In this document: in pieces, positions 11,521 to 22,709 of the stretch | Layout of the letters: every line of letters begins with the position of its first letter | Position numbering within the stretch: position 1 is the first letter of the stretch | NCBI GenBank assembly: GCA_020726505.1 | Contig: JAHLEZ010000027.1 | Coordinates: forward strand, 496,001 to 560,000 | Source: Leptodontidium sp. MPI-SDFR-AT-0119 | Taxonomy: Eukaryota; Ascomycota; Leotiomycetes; Helotiales; Leptodontidiaceae | Direction of reading: 5' to 3' | DNA: 64,000 nt | The notes under the pieces: generated by a model | The model's database searches: none | The model's input: the letters and a program-made list of their open reading frames with translations, nothing else | What the model was told of the DNA's origin: nothing | Position numbers and translations under genes: made by a program

Positions 11521-11566
11521 CGCCAAGGTGGTGGCGCACCCATGACTTTTTGCCGCGACCTCCGTA
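11521..11566 (-). repeat. Right arm of 46-bp perfect inverted repeat
   Basis: Reverse complement of 9952-9997. Outside the arm the two flanks do not match, apart from short scraps. A 100-codon plus-strand frame overlaps it (11512-11814); it has no recognised motif and I do not call it a gene. Confidence 0.8.
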
Positions 11567-12414
11567 AGCCAAAGCTGAATCCTCGACAGTCCGGTAACGA
11601 ATCTCGGTCTCGAGCAGCATATGCTTCGGCTACCGAACCATCCTCCTCAAGCTATTTCGCGTCACTACCATCAACCCTCACTTCCATCACTCCTCCTTCA
11701 TATCGCCAAGAGTCCGACTTCACTAAAAATCGAGCGAGACGCGGAGCTGAACGCATTGCAAACGCGCCTCCGAGTGCATGTCGTGGCTGCTCGTTTGTTC
11801 GAAGTAAGGAGTGACAAGAAGATCGCTTTCACTGTTTCCTGAACCCCTGAGCTCTACTTTGTGAGTGAGGCTCATATCTAGATTGGGTTTGTACGTTATG
11901 GTTGTATAGCAAGTCCCTGCATTTTCTGGTTGTTTATTCGGCTAAGCTCACTTCTAAGGCCAGATCTACCATCGACCGTGATGATAGTAAAAGCGAATGG
12001 TCCGGGCAAGCTGGGTCGTGTATTTTGGTATCAAGCTATTCCGGAATTGAATAGGGCGACAATGTTGAACCTTGCATAATCCCCTACTCTAAGTTGTCTC
12101 ACCTCAGAATCTTGTGACCTGCCCATTAGGGCGATAGTAGCATCCAGAATGCACGGTGAGATGTTGCAGTAGCGGTTGGAGGATGAAAGAAAACCGATCT
12201 AGCGGGTATACGTCCTGGAAGGCTTGAAGATCTGAGGGCTTGTAGGCGAACATTCGAGCTTATAGGATATTGTCTATTTAAACAGTGATTATCGCTGTCT
12301 TTTTATGTTTGTTTTGAAGAACAAATTTTCACGTGTCTGTCTTCTAAAAAACGCTAAAAGAGTTTTAGTTCTCTTATATTAATTCTATAGGATAATTTGT
12401 TAATGGTGGACTGG
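11567..12414. other. Spacer with no supported gene
   Basis: Mixed composition, GC-rich at the left and AT-rich from about 12240. No coding region or repeat recognised before the retrotransposon's target duplication. Confidence 0.5.
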
Positions 12415-12419
12415 GATTG
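12415..12419. repeat. Target-site duplication, left copy (GATTG)
   Basis: GATTG directly precedes the LTR at 12420 and recurs directly after the other LTR at 20056-20060. A 5-bp duplication is typical of Ty1/copia integration. Confidence 0.85.
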
Positions 12420-12604
12420 TGTGGTGCAGAAGTGGAGTAAAGCCTTGCGGTCAACGTAGGGAGAATTGAAGTGGTTGATTGTTCTCTAGAATATATAAGG
12501 AAATCAGGGGAACACGTTGTTTTCCTGAAAGCGGTATAACGTGGCAGAAACTATATCTAACGTAGCGCGCAACTAACCGAGTATCAGCCCGTGCCTATAC
12601 GACA
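12420..12604 (-). repeat. 3' LTR of the Copia element
   Basis: 185 bp, aligned without gaps to 19871-20055. Shared segments include TCTCTAGAATATATAAGGAA and GCGGTATAACGTGGCAGAAA. All differences seen are A/G or C/T. Confidence 0.92.
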
Positions 12605-12615
12605 CACCCCCTAGC
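12605..12615 (-). other. Polypurine tract of the Copia element
   Basis: On the minus strand the bases just before the 3' LTR are CTAGGGGGTG, a short purine run in the position where plus-strand DNA synthesis is primed. Confidence 0.5.
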
Positions 12616-12899
12616 CAAGTGACAGTAGTAAGCCACTAATATTATAGTTAACTGCGCTAAGCGAGAGCAAACACTAAACTAAATACTTAGGCTATAACTA
12701 TTCCTATACTACTAAGTTAGGCAAACAACCCTCCTATTTAAAGTAGCGTATCCCCCACTTAATTCTTAGTCCTGTAACCTCTCTATAACATATACAGATC
12801 GACCTTTCGATTTACTAATTAATTAACTAACTAAACAAACAATTAATTAATTAATTAACTAATTAATTACTCTTATTTTTAAAATAAGTGTTTCTAATC

Positions 12900-13708
12900 G
12901 ATTTACTAAGGCCGTTAAGGCTAAGCGTGTTATTGCCGCTGTAAGTTATTAAGTTAAAGTTTATTAATTATTAATTATTAATTTAAAGAATTTACTAATT
13001 TGAGTATAACTTACTAATTATAATAGGCTAAGGCCAAGAAGAAGACCGCCTCTAAGAAGACTACTAAGGCTGTTAAGGCTGCTCCCGCGGCTGCTCCTCG
13101 TGCTGCCTATGCCCCTTGTGTTAAGGGAGCTAAGTGTGCAGTTATTTACTTGGGTTGTATTAATAGCGCCCTTTAAACTAAAAGCACTAGCGAGTGTTTT
13201 AATGTCGTTAGTTAAGGTACTTACTATTTCGCCTACTCGTCAGGCCACTTATGTAAGGCTACTTCCTCTACTACCTAAGCCCCCTTCCTCCTCTATTATA
13301 CTGTACTCTTAAATAACACGGGTAATAAAGTAAATTCCCTTAGTTATTCCTTTTTTAGTATATAATTACTGATTTCTCTAGGAGCTTAAGCGGTTAAAAG
13401 CTCCGGTTTTTACGGCCCTTAAGGGTCAAGTTATTACTAGTAGAGCTACTAGTGGAGCTAGTCGTGCTTTAGGTGTAGCCACGGCTGCTCTTTACGTTGA
13501 GGCCTCTATAAAGTCAAAGGGTAGTAAGAAGACTCCTCAGGGAGCAACTCCGACTTCTCCTACTACTCCTGCGACTGCTACTCCTGCTGTAGTTATAGGT
13601 GGAGCTAGTAGAGCTACTATTACAGCCGCTAGCATTAGTACTAATCTTATTACTTTCCAGGCCCTAATAACTAATAAGCCTCTTAAAGTTACTCTCACAC
13701 TAAAGTAA
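12900..13708 (+). pseudogene. Antisense, apparently spliced Lys/Ala-rich reading frame inside the Copia element
   Basis: Lies between RNase H and the 3' LTR, on the strand opposite to pol. The frame AKRVIAA ends at donor GTAAGT (12941), resumes after acceptor 13025-13026 as AKAKKKTASKKTTKAVKAA, and a later 109-codon stop-free stretch (13382-13708) follows a second intron-like segment (GTAATA 13322, CTAG 13381). Product would be basic then Ala/Thr/Ser-rich (TPTSPTTPATATPA), resembling a histone-H1-like tail or low-complexity linker. No start codon or family identified. GCN/ACN-rich sequence resists RIP stops, so openness alone is weak proof of selection. It could be an extra antisense ORF of the element or a captured host gene. 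Confidence 0.4.
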
Positions 13709-14249
13709 GAAACTTAAGCTACTCGGGTTAAGGAGCTTATTAAGGTAATTACTAGTGCGTTAAGTGACTTAGTTCGGGAGGTTTTAGGCCTTTTAATTAT
13801 ATAAGTTACTCGTTTTTTATATTCGGCGAGGCTTAAGAACTTCTAAACAACTAAGTGTCCCTTTATAACTGCTTTCTTACGCTACTTTTTGTTGTGGAAT
13901 CAAATAACTGTTAAGAGTAATTAAGTCTTTTAAATACCGTGTATTTTACCCCCGAGCTCAGTTACTTTCTAAGTAAATGAAACAGTAAGAGAATTTACAA
14001 AGGAATAACAAATATATAAGAAAATACCTTTATAATAAAGGAAAAATAAAAAACGTATATAAAGACCTACTTTAAAATAAGGGCTCTATAGTGAGTTACT
14101 TTAATTAAGCACGAATATTTACTAAGTTAATAAGAGTAACAAAATTCTCAAATTTCTATCGAGAGAGGTTCTTTATAAGTCTATTAGCGGGTATATAACC
14201 CGTAAGTAAATATTCGACTAAAAAAGTGCCCTTTTAAAACTGTTAACGC

Positions 14250-17200
14250 AACTATATATTCTAAATATTAACGTGGCGTAGTTTAATAGAGATACGCTGA
14301 TTTTCCCTAATAATTAACTATATCGTTTACTAATTATTATAAAAGATCCTCTAAATTTCCCTTAACTTAAGACATAACTCCCGAAAGAAACACTATAAAG
14401 CCATAATCTCCTTAGCCGTACGCTTAACGCCTAAAAGCTTAGCCTATATAGTCAAAGTAATGACTATATCTTATAAGGCTGCTCTCTATAAGATTAAACC
14501 TCTAAAAAGTATTATAATATAACTATTAAAAGAGCGCCTAGTATTGAGATCGTTTACAAATGAAACATCCGAAGCTATAATAAGCTAAGAGTCGCGTAAC
14601 TTGTAACTATAAGTAATCGCCAAAAATCGGGTTCCGAAGAAGTAACGAATAGTCTAATTAACTGCCGTAAAGTACTCTAAAGAGGGGTTAATCAAGAAGT
14701 GAGAAAGTCTTAAAGCTATAAACGCAACGTTTATACGTAACATAATTACTATATAAAGTACTAAGCTAACCTTCTCTTAATACTCCTTGATTTAAGCTAG
14801 GGTTACTTGCCCTTAATTCTTTAATAACTTAACTTAAAGTAATAAAGTACTTAGGCAATTTCCATTTATTAAGTCAAATCGCAGAGTAACCTTTTTAATA
14901 TAAGTGTCGTGTATTAGAGAAATAGTCTTCGCTTAACGATCTCTAATAATGCGAACACTTAAAAACTACTCTGTTAGTTTACTTCTAGTAAGCTCGTATG
15001 CCGTACACAAACCCTTAATTATAAGTTGAGCGTCTTTAAGGGCTAAAGCGTAGTATAACACTTAAATATCGTCGATATAAAAGATAACAAAGACTAAGCG
15101 TTACTCGTTTATAAAGATATAAGGCTCCTCCTTATAAGGGATTAACCCTAACTTTGACAAGGTTCCGGTAAAGTCTCTGTATTATAGTACTAGCGAGTCT
15201 CTAAGTCTATAAAGTGCACGATTAACCTCTACTATTATGCCGTCTTATTTAAATCTGTCTAGTAAGTAGTAGCGTACGCGAGCACTCGATTCGCTTCGTT
15301 TAGCGTTAATAAAGGCGTTAATAACGTCAAATTAGATTATCTTTAAATTAAATTAAGCTGCTATTGTTATAGCGGTCTTGAAAGAACAAGCAACTAAAGT
15401 GGCCACATATATTAAGAGAATTGACGTTTCGGGTTGTAAATCCCCTCTAATAACAACTCGCGAGCGACACTTAGTCAAATACCTTAAAGAATCGACCTTG
15501 GCGTGAAATACTTATTTTAATAATATTAGTTATTTAGTAGCGAAGCTTTATTTAACGACTCTCTAGTAATTACGCGACTCTAAGTTAGTGATTTCCTTAA
15601 TTGCGTCGGCTCAGAAGTGCTCTCTTAAAGAGTAATCCTTAAGGTCTCTCTAATTTAATAGGTCCTTTAGTAATTAAGATTAGTATATTCGTGGGAGATC
15701 AACTAGTTGTCGAATTTCGACATTTTTGAGAATAGACACTAAGATAATAGCGTAAACTGCGCTTAAGTCTTTTTTGTCTCTTTATACTAGTTCTTAACTA
15801 GGCCAAAAGGTCCCTAGAAAGTCCTTTAAATACTCACAGTTGCTCGACGGTTTTAACGATTCCGTAATTAACTCTTTAATAGTTACTATATAAACACTTT
15901 AATTCAGTTTCGTTATTTTACTACTAACTCGAGTCTTTCGACCGTTACTAGTTACTCGATCTTCTACCCTCTTCCTCCGTAGAAGTTTAAGTAAGTTGTT
16001 ATTAATTAAGGCCAGAAGTAGTAAGTGTTACTTTATACTTGATTCTTCCCCTAAGTCTAACAAGTTAAGATACTCCTTATACTTTATTACTTAAGGCAGA
16101 ACTTTTGATTACTTAGAGCCAACACTTTAAGTAAGTACTCCCCGACGCTTAAGACCGTACTCTCGGTCGTGTGGCCTTTAAGAGTATATAACAACTTATA
16201 ATATTAATTAGCGCTTAACTCTTACATCTCTCTTGAAGTTTAGTATACTATATAAAATATCTCTCTTAGTTATACTTTAAGACACTAACTATCTTGATTT
16301 ATTAACTCGTTTTAAGACTTAATTAAGGTACTCGTGAGTAAGAAGTCTAATACTCTTCTTTAGTTAATTTACCCCCGAGTTTTTACTAATGAGTTCTATT
16401 AATCTTGACTTTTTTAGAGGTAATATTAGTTACTTTACCCTTATAATTAAAAGCTCAATCGAAGGCTATAACACCCCCAAGGTTACAAACTTAGTAATTT
16501 TAATAGAACTTATTACTTAGCTTGGTTATTCCTTTTCTAAGGTGATACTTATTATTAATTTTAGTATATTAAGTGTACTCAGTCGATTAATTATATCGGT
16601 TCTAGCGTCTTAGGGTCCCTCCTCTTCTTTTAGTATTTTAGCAAGATCTCTTAATATTAAGCGCGGCTGGCCGACCGCTTTCTCCACGTTTAAAAAGCCC
16701 GAATAAAAGAGGGATTTATTAAAAGTAACGTTCCGAGTCACTATTACACGCTGTAATTAAGGTACTTAGATCCTATATATATTAGACGAAACGTATTTTA
16801 CTAAGTATCCAAGGTGTACTCTTAAGTTGACTTTAAATACTCTCTTTTGTTAAAGAGCCTCTCGGTCCTTGATTATAAGGTAAGCTCTATAGCCGTATGC
16901 CTATATATTACTCTAATTAAGTCGTATATTAATAGTGAGCCTCTAAATAAGCTTAGGGTCGTAATACTGAAAATATTGCCTAAACTAAACATAAAAGATC
17001 TCATTTAGACTCTTAAAGCCTTTCTGAGTAGCCAGACTTATATTATAAAGAGTAATTGCCGCTATAACTACTTCCGTCTAAAGTTCTTCTAATAAGTTTA
17101 CTAAAAGGCGCATCTTAATAGACTTTTCGATGATTTCCTTACTTACGCGCTTAACTCCCCTATTAAGTTAGTATATATATAAAGGGGTACCCTTAATATT

Positions 17201-18340
17201 AATATTATTCTCTATACACTACTTTTCGTACTCGGTTAATCTATTAATTCCTATAATCGAGGTATCGTTATCTTGGCGTATTTTGCAAATCGAGAGTCCG
17301 AATTAACGTCTCGTCCACGCCTTAAACAGTTTAAGAGCTCCTAAGACAGTGATTAACCCTTTGTTTTTCAAGAGCCATTTATAGAATTTCCTATCGTATT
17401 AGTCTTTAACTAATACGAGCCAGCTATTCTTATTAAATCTAACAGGGAAGTCGAATAAGTCTTAAGAAATACGATAAAAAGGCCGGATAACTGTTCTCTC
17501 TGAAGGTCTTCGACTAACGACTTACTACGCGACAGTCAGAGAGCACTCTTCACACTTAATTTAAGTAGTACCCAAGATCTCGACGTTACACGTATTTTTA
17601 ATTAAATTCTCTAACGCTTCCTTCCCTAAGTGCCCTGCCCGTAAGTGCTATAACCTAACGTCGTCTAGCCGCGGTCTTAAATATTATCGACTTAATTAAA
17701 AGCCTTACTAAATGTTCCTTTAAAGCGTAAGGAACATTAAAAAGGTATGAGTTAGGCGAATTAGAGAGTTGTAAGTAGTTAAAGAGGCTAAAAAGTAATT
17801 AAAAGGCTTGTATTTAAAGAAAACTAAGTTAAACTGTCGCTCTAATTACTTTAACACAATACTCTTTTTAACTAATCCCACGCGCAACGTATAGTCTAAC
17901 TTATTATATTAAAGTCTAGCCTTTAATAAACGAGCTTCCGAAATGATATTAATATTAAATCCTTTAACGACAGTGACGTTAAAAAGCCTTAAGTCCTTAG
18001 TGTTTAGTCTATTAAGGCTATAGAGAACACCCTTAAAGACACGAGTACCTTAGCCCTTAACTATAAGGCTCGACGTTCCGGCTTTAATACTATCGTCGTC
18101 AGTTAACTTAACAAAAGTCTTAAGCTCTAATAGAGTAACCGAGTTAACTAAATAAGTAGCAGCGCCGTTATCGAGTAAGGTGCTCTCTAAGAGTAAGTGT
18201 CGATTTATATCAATAGTAATATAGATTCTAGAGGTGACGAGAGCCTCGTCGAGTAACTCCGGACTAATTACACAAGTATTAATACTGCCGAGATACCTCG
18301 ATAGCTCTAAGGCTTTTACTAAGGTTGTCGGAGAAGACAA
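14250..18340 (-). pseudogene. Copia pol polyprotein remnant (PR-IN-RT-RNase H)
   Basis: Minus-strand landmarks: protease-like STLLDNGAATYLVNS (18050-18340, compare LDSGA in copia proteases). Integrase zinc-binding HHCC region with stops inside, HLRAGHLGKEALENLIKN then IKCEECSLTVA (about 17680-17530). Reverse transcriptase FVIFYIDDI (about 15090-15064). RNase H ASDVSFVNDLNTRRSFNSY (about 14590-14520). Stops are frequent between and within these, for example where the integrase motif expects Trp before HLR. The enzyme would have copied and integrated the element; it cannot be made from this copy. Confidence 0.85.
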
Positions 18341-18399
18341 GGAGTTTTTAAAGGTTATTCCCTTAATAATTTCCTTTACCGCTACTTGTCTTTACCCTT

Positions 18400-19858
18400 T
18401 CTTACTAATTACTCGTTTAAAGTCAGGAAACTCTTTTTCAAGCTTAATTCAGGTTTCCTTGATTTCCTCCGCAAATAGTAAGTTGCGCAGTTTGTCCCCA
18501 GTTAAGCCGTCGTAACAATATCGAAGTCTATAACACTCGATTACTTTATGTTAGTAAGAGCTCACCTTATAAGGGCAAGTGTTAAGCGAAGTATTTAGCG
18601 AAGGGGTCCTTAGTACTAGTAGTACTCCTGGAGCATCCGATCTCCCTCTTAATATAACGTATAATCTAATTGTCTTGTTTCTTTTAATAGCCGTAAGAGA
18701 CTCTTTATTAAGCGCCAATAACTAATTAACGTATTAAAGTAACGTGTACTTGTGAATAACCTTAAGAGTATTATCTCTAAGGACCTTAGACAGTCGTTCG
18801 CGAGCCTATTTAAGTGCGAGCTTCTCTTACACTACCTTAATAAAGTTGATAATTACTAAGGGGCCCTTAACGTCCAGAATGTCGTATAATAGAGCATCTT
18901 AGTAAGCTAATCGCCACTCTTAAATCCACACCTTAGGATTTACCTGTCCTACTTTAACGATTTCAAGCTTCTCTTTATATTTAACTTAAGCTTTAGTGAG
19001 GTTACTTACTTCTAAAGGGGCGTAGTCTCTCTTTAACACCTTAAGGAGTATCTATAGAGTCTAAGATCGTGGGTCGTTCGATTCGTCCGTTATCTTATTA
19101 AGCTACTCCTTCGCTCTCTATTCCTTTTTAATCTCACATTCTCGAACAGCGCTCTAGTAGATTAAAGGATTAACCGTCTCTTAAATCCACTTATATACTA
19201 CTTTATAGGCTCAAGCCTTTTCCGACTATTATACGTGTTTAATAGTATATTCCCTTATTAAGGCAGTATATATTAGAGTAACTATAGTAATATTAAATAA
19301 TATAAGAGGTATTACACTTAGTTTAAGTCCCTTAAGTTCGGGTACTCGTTAGTCTCTATTTTACTTTACTTACTCCCTAAAGTTGAAATCGAGAGCCTCC
19401 TTGTCCTATTATGCCTTCACTTAGTCAATCGTTTATACTTAAGGCTCGTTTTCAAGGATATTTAGAGCGACTAGTAATTTTAGATTAACTAACGTTTATA
19501 CCCTATAGAAGATATAAAAGAATTTAAAGGCTTAATACTATAGAGTCTAAGTTTACTTGTCGTAATTAAGCGGCGTTCAATTATTAAAAGAGGAGACTAA
19601 AGTTAAGTCTACTATAGCGAAGAGAGGGTTACTCTCTCGAGGGTTTAATAGATTTATTGAAGAGGAGAAGAAAATATCGAGTACAAGTGCTCGATTTACC
19701 CTTTTCTAAAGAGGTTAAAAGTAAATAGTAATGTGAACTACACTTATTAATAAGTAAGAAGCGCCGACGTTGTTCGTCACTTACTAATCCTACGTTAACA
19801 GCTCTACCTAAATCTATAAAGTATAAAAGGAAGAATACTAACTTAATAACTTCGTCAC
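18400..19858 (-). pseudogene. Gag-like region of the Copia element, decayed
   Basis: Position between primer site and protease is that of gag. A knuckle-like Cys/His arrangement (CPYK...H-K-V-I-E-C-Y-R) is visible at about 18580-18500 on the minus strand. An 83-codon open stretch begins inside the LTR (19880-19629). No intact frame remains. Confidence 0.5.
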
Positions 19859-19859
19859 G

Positions 19860-19870
19860 GGGCTTATAAC
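19860..19870 (-). other. Primer binding site, initiator tRNA-Met anticodon type
   Basis: On the plus strand these 11 bases are GGGCTTATAAC, directly next to the 5' LTR. The anticodon arm of eukaryotic initiator tRNA-Met contains GGGCTCATAAC: 10 of 11 match and the one difference is a C-to-T. Copia and Ty5-type elements are known to prime from an internal, cleaved initiator tRNA-Met. Confidence 0.6.
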
Positions 19871-20055
19871 TGTGGTGCAAAAGTAAAGTAGAGCCTTACA
19901 GTCAACGTAGGGAGAATTAAAGTAGTTAATTGTTCTCTAGAATATATAAGGAAATCAGGGGAACACGTTATTCTCCTGAAAGCGGTATAACGTGGCAGAA
20001 ACCATATCCAGCGTAGCGCGCAGCTAACCGAGCATCAGCCCGTGCCTGTACGACA
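19871..20055 (-). repeat. 5' LTR of the Copia element
   Basis: 185 bp, TG...CA ends, direct repeat of 12420-12604, followed by the second GATTG (20056-20060). Confidence 0.92.
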
Positions 20056-20060
20056 GATTG
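20056..20060. repeat. Target-site duplication, right copy (GATTG)
   Basis: Matches 12415-12419 exactly. Confidence 0.85.
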
Positions 20061-20925
20061 CTAATTAAACAATTGACTAGCTCTAAATTTAAGCGAACGA
20101 TTAGTTTTAGGCTGCTGATTCCGCCCCTTATCTTCACTCGCTTTTGTCTTTCACTTATAACACATCATTTCCTTATCGCTCATAGCGTACTCCTTTTGGC
20201 CTCGCGTATCTGTGCTATGGCATTTATAGCATTTACTTCGTATTAGAGGTAGATTGGCAGACTACGCGAGCTATATTTATTTGTCTTCTTTGTCGTTTCC
20301 TAGGTCGCTGGGCGCCGCCGTCCTATCGCTGTAGTCTCTAGTAGAGGCTTTGTAGATCTAGCAGAGTTCGGAGGATCTAGTTCGCTTCAAGGATTTCCTC
20401 TTATTATAGCTTGTTAAAGAGTTATTACTATTTTCTCTGAGACGACAAATCGTACTACTATAAAAGCGGAAGTGTCCTTTGCCGCTGATTATTACGTGAG
20501 AGATAAAGGGCGCTATAAATATCGTCCCGAGCGAGTAGAGCTATTAAAGAATGATACGAACGACTGTTATCCGAGACTTGAGATAGAACTATAGGATTAT
20601 ATTAGGTACGAGAATTTCCTTTTATTATCGCTTACTTACTTTAAGGCGTTACTTTCGATCCCCAAGAGAGCCATTACTACTAAGCGACCCCACAACATCT
20701 AAGTACTATCTACCGCGGTACAAGCATCGAGTATAGAATAGTTGTCATTAATATTACGGAACTTAGCGCACTACGTTATGGAATTATTGGATTTACGGCT
20801 GTGCTAATAAAGTAGGCTTCTTTTATAAAAGCAATCTACAGACAATCGGGCACCCAAGGTGCTTTTAATCTTATTTCCGAATCCGGGGGCGAGTTTCGAG
20901 TCCCAGACGGGGTGTGACCTCGTGT
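20061..20925. other. AT-rich decayed DNA between the Copia element and a gene remnant
   Basis: Fragments with coding-like composition (for example around 20270-20600) are broken in all frames. No family recognised; it may be the 5' part of the remnant that follows or an older transposon. Confidence 0.4.
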
Positions 20926-20929
20926 CGTT

Positions 20930-22047
20930 ATGTCGGCGGCTAAATACTTAACTAAAGTCCTAAGACCGAACGCAATTCCCAAGGGCGAAAGTGTTACTAA
21001 GCTACTAGCTCAGATACCTCTAGTTCACCCGAACGCCCTTGAAATTATCTGGCCTGCTAGCTCGGAGTACGACATAGCTCTTCTAATGGTCGATTTGTCA
21101 AATCGAACAAGTAAATCTTTGGATAAACAGGCTATTAGGAGTCTATTTGTAAGTACTTGAAATTTCATACGCTACATATTCAATAATACAATGGCCATTT
21201 GTTATATTACAACACCTAGGGATATCAAAATTTCCTGTCAGCGTTCACTATCGCAACTTACACTATACATACTAATCATGATCCTGGACTATAGCAAAGT
21301 ACGATTAATGTTAATAACTTCGATATCTCTATCTTTAATGACGTCCGAAAAATACTAAATTTCAAGGATATACTATAGCGCAATTTGTTATAATACTCTA
21401 ACAGACTTGGAAACACAAGTTCGGCAGGGCTTCTTCTAAGATTGGCCTTTAATAATAGGGAACATCTCAGCTTAGAAACGACTAGAAAATATCTCTATAA
21501 AAGCTATTTCAATAATTATTAACTATCTTAAAACAGGGACAATATCATTAGTTAGTCTTTATATTAGCAGCATCCGAAACCTATCGGCTAAGCTCATAAA
21601 GAGACTATTAAGGTTGACAATCCACCATCTATTCGACCTGGTCCCGGTGAGCTAGAGGTCGTTGGATTAAAGGAATTCCTCGCAATTACGGCCCTAGATA
21701 TAAATCTTAAGCCTATTGGTCGGCGATTACGGGAAATTGCTAAACATCGTGATCGCGTTAGCGAGTATAATAACAAGGGAGTTCTACTAGAGAGCATTAA
21801 GCCAGTGGATGTTTTGGAATATGAAGAGGCAGTAGACATACTTCTTGTATAATTGAAAGATACTAGAGGACTAAATGAGAATTTGCGCAATACTATAGAG
21901 GAAATACTTGGCGGTAAGTTCCTTTTATAATTTATAGTATTTTGGGGTTTAGGGCTAATTAGTGTTAATTTAGGCCAGCAATGATATCCCGAACTTCTAC
22001 GAAGGGACAGTAGTACCAATGAAGCACTATTCAGTGTCTCAAGGTAG
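20930..22047 (+). pseudogene. Decayed multi-exon gene, unknown family
   Basis: Exon-like start at ATG 20930 (MSAAKYLTKVLRPNAIPKG...DKQAIRSLF) ends at a canonical donor GTAAGT near 21149. A second coding stretch, about 21580-21913, reads VDNPPSIRPGPGELEVVG..., IGRRLREIAKHRDRVSEYN and LLESIKPVDVLEYEEAV. It has an in-frame TAA near 21850 and a donor GTAAGT at 21914, and resumes after TTTAG at 21974 (YPELLRRDSSTNEALFSVSR, stop 22045-22047). A further stop follows the last acceptor. The middle (21150-21580) is AT-rich with several possible acceptors. The protein is Lys/Glu/Arg-rich without recognised domains. Stops fit RIP, so it was probably repeated in the genome, possibly carried by a mobile element. 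Confidence 0.45.
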
Positions 22048-22700
22048 ATAGGGGGATTTTTAATTTCTTAGAGGTTTCAAATTTGCAACAGCCTGGTATA
22101 TATGTATGCAAGTTATACCAAAGTCACGATGCAATATTTGAACAACTCTTCGTTTTTATAGTTCTGCGTAAATTGTCAGTTTAAATTTCGAAAACGAGTG
22201 CTCTTAATAAAAGTGATTCAACTGCTAGTCTTTTTTCTTTTAAAAAAATAAAGAAAGAAGCTTTATTAGAAGGTTATATAAACAGCATGTATTTGGAATT
22301 GTCTTTCTTACTAAGTTATATCAAGAGTATAAGTATTTCAAGTATGTATTAATCTAAAATTACGCGGAACTAATATTTGAAGTATTTGTATTATTATTGA
22401 GGCGTTGTGGTAAAATATAGTTGATCAAAGGTGGGTGATATTAAGCTGTATATTTCGATTAAACGGAACCTAGGGTTATTGCTAATATTGATTGTTTACT
22501 GAATCAAGGCGAGTATTTAAGTACTTTCTTACCCTCTTTTTTTTAAAAGTTTAATCTGATGATCATATAAGAAATAAAGGATTAAGAGGTTTTATAAACG
22601 CTGCAATCCCTTCTAATAAGATACCTAAAGAAAAGACATATAATAAGCTTGCACAAGTATTGTGAGTTAAATTATATTATCAATCAATCACGACGAATTC
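22048..22700. other. AT-rich spacer downstream of the LysM gene
   Basis: No open frame of note; TA-rich. Marks the right limit of the RIP-affected block, after which GC content jumps at the LysM gene. Confidence 0.5.
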
Positions 22701-22709
22701 TTGTATTTA

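Larger units (their letters stand above)
12420..20055 (-). mobile_element. Ty1/copia LTR retrotransposon, full-length, RIP-inactivated
   Basis: A 7636-bp element bounded by two 185-bp LTRs (TG...CA) and GATTG duplications. Read on the minus strand, the order is primer site, gag-like region, protease (about 18340-18050), integrase zinc finger (about 17680-17530), reverse transcriptase (YIDD near 15080), RNase H (about 14590-14460), polypurine tract, 3' LTR. PR-IN-RT-RH order defines Copia. Every protein frame is broken, mostly by stops that TGG-to-TAG/TGA or CAA-to-TAA changes would produce. The two LTRs differ at roughly 17 sites, all transitions by my count, so RIP and not age explains much of the divergence. 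Between RNase H and the 3' LTR lie about 1.6 kb of extra DNA with opposite coding polarity. Confidence 0.93.

Noticed and set aside
11512..11814. 100-codon plus-strand frame over the right inverted-repeat arm
   Set aside because: Serine/arginine-rich with no motif; composition alone does not support a gene.
20860..20925. tRNA-like B-box (GTTTCGAGTCCC)
   Set aside because: Flanking stems do not pair into a cloverleaf and no A-box at the right distance; no tRNA called.
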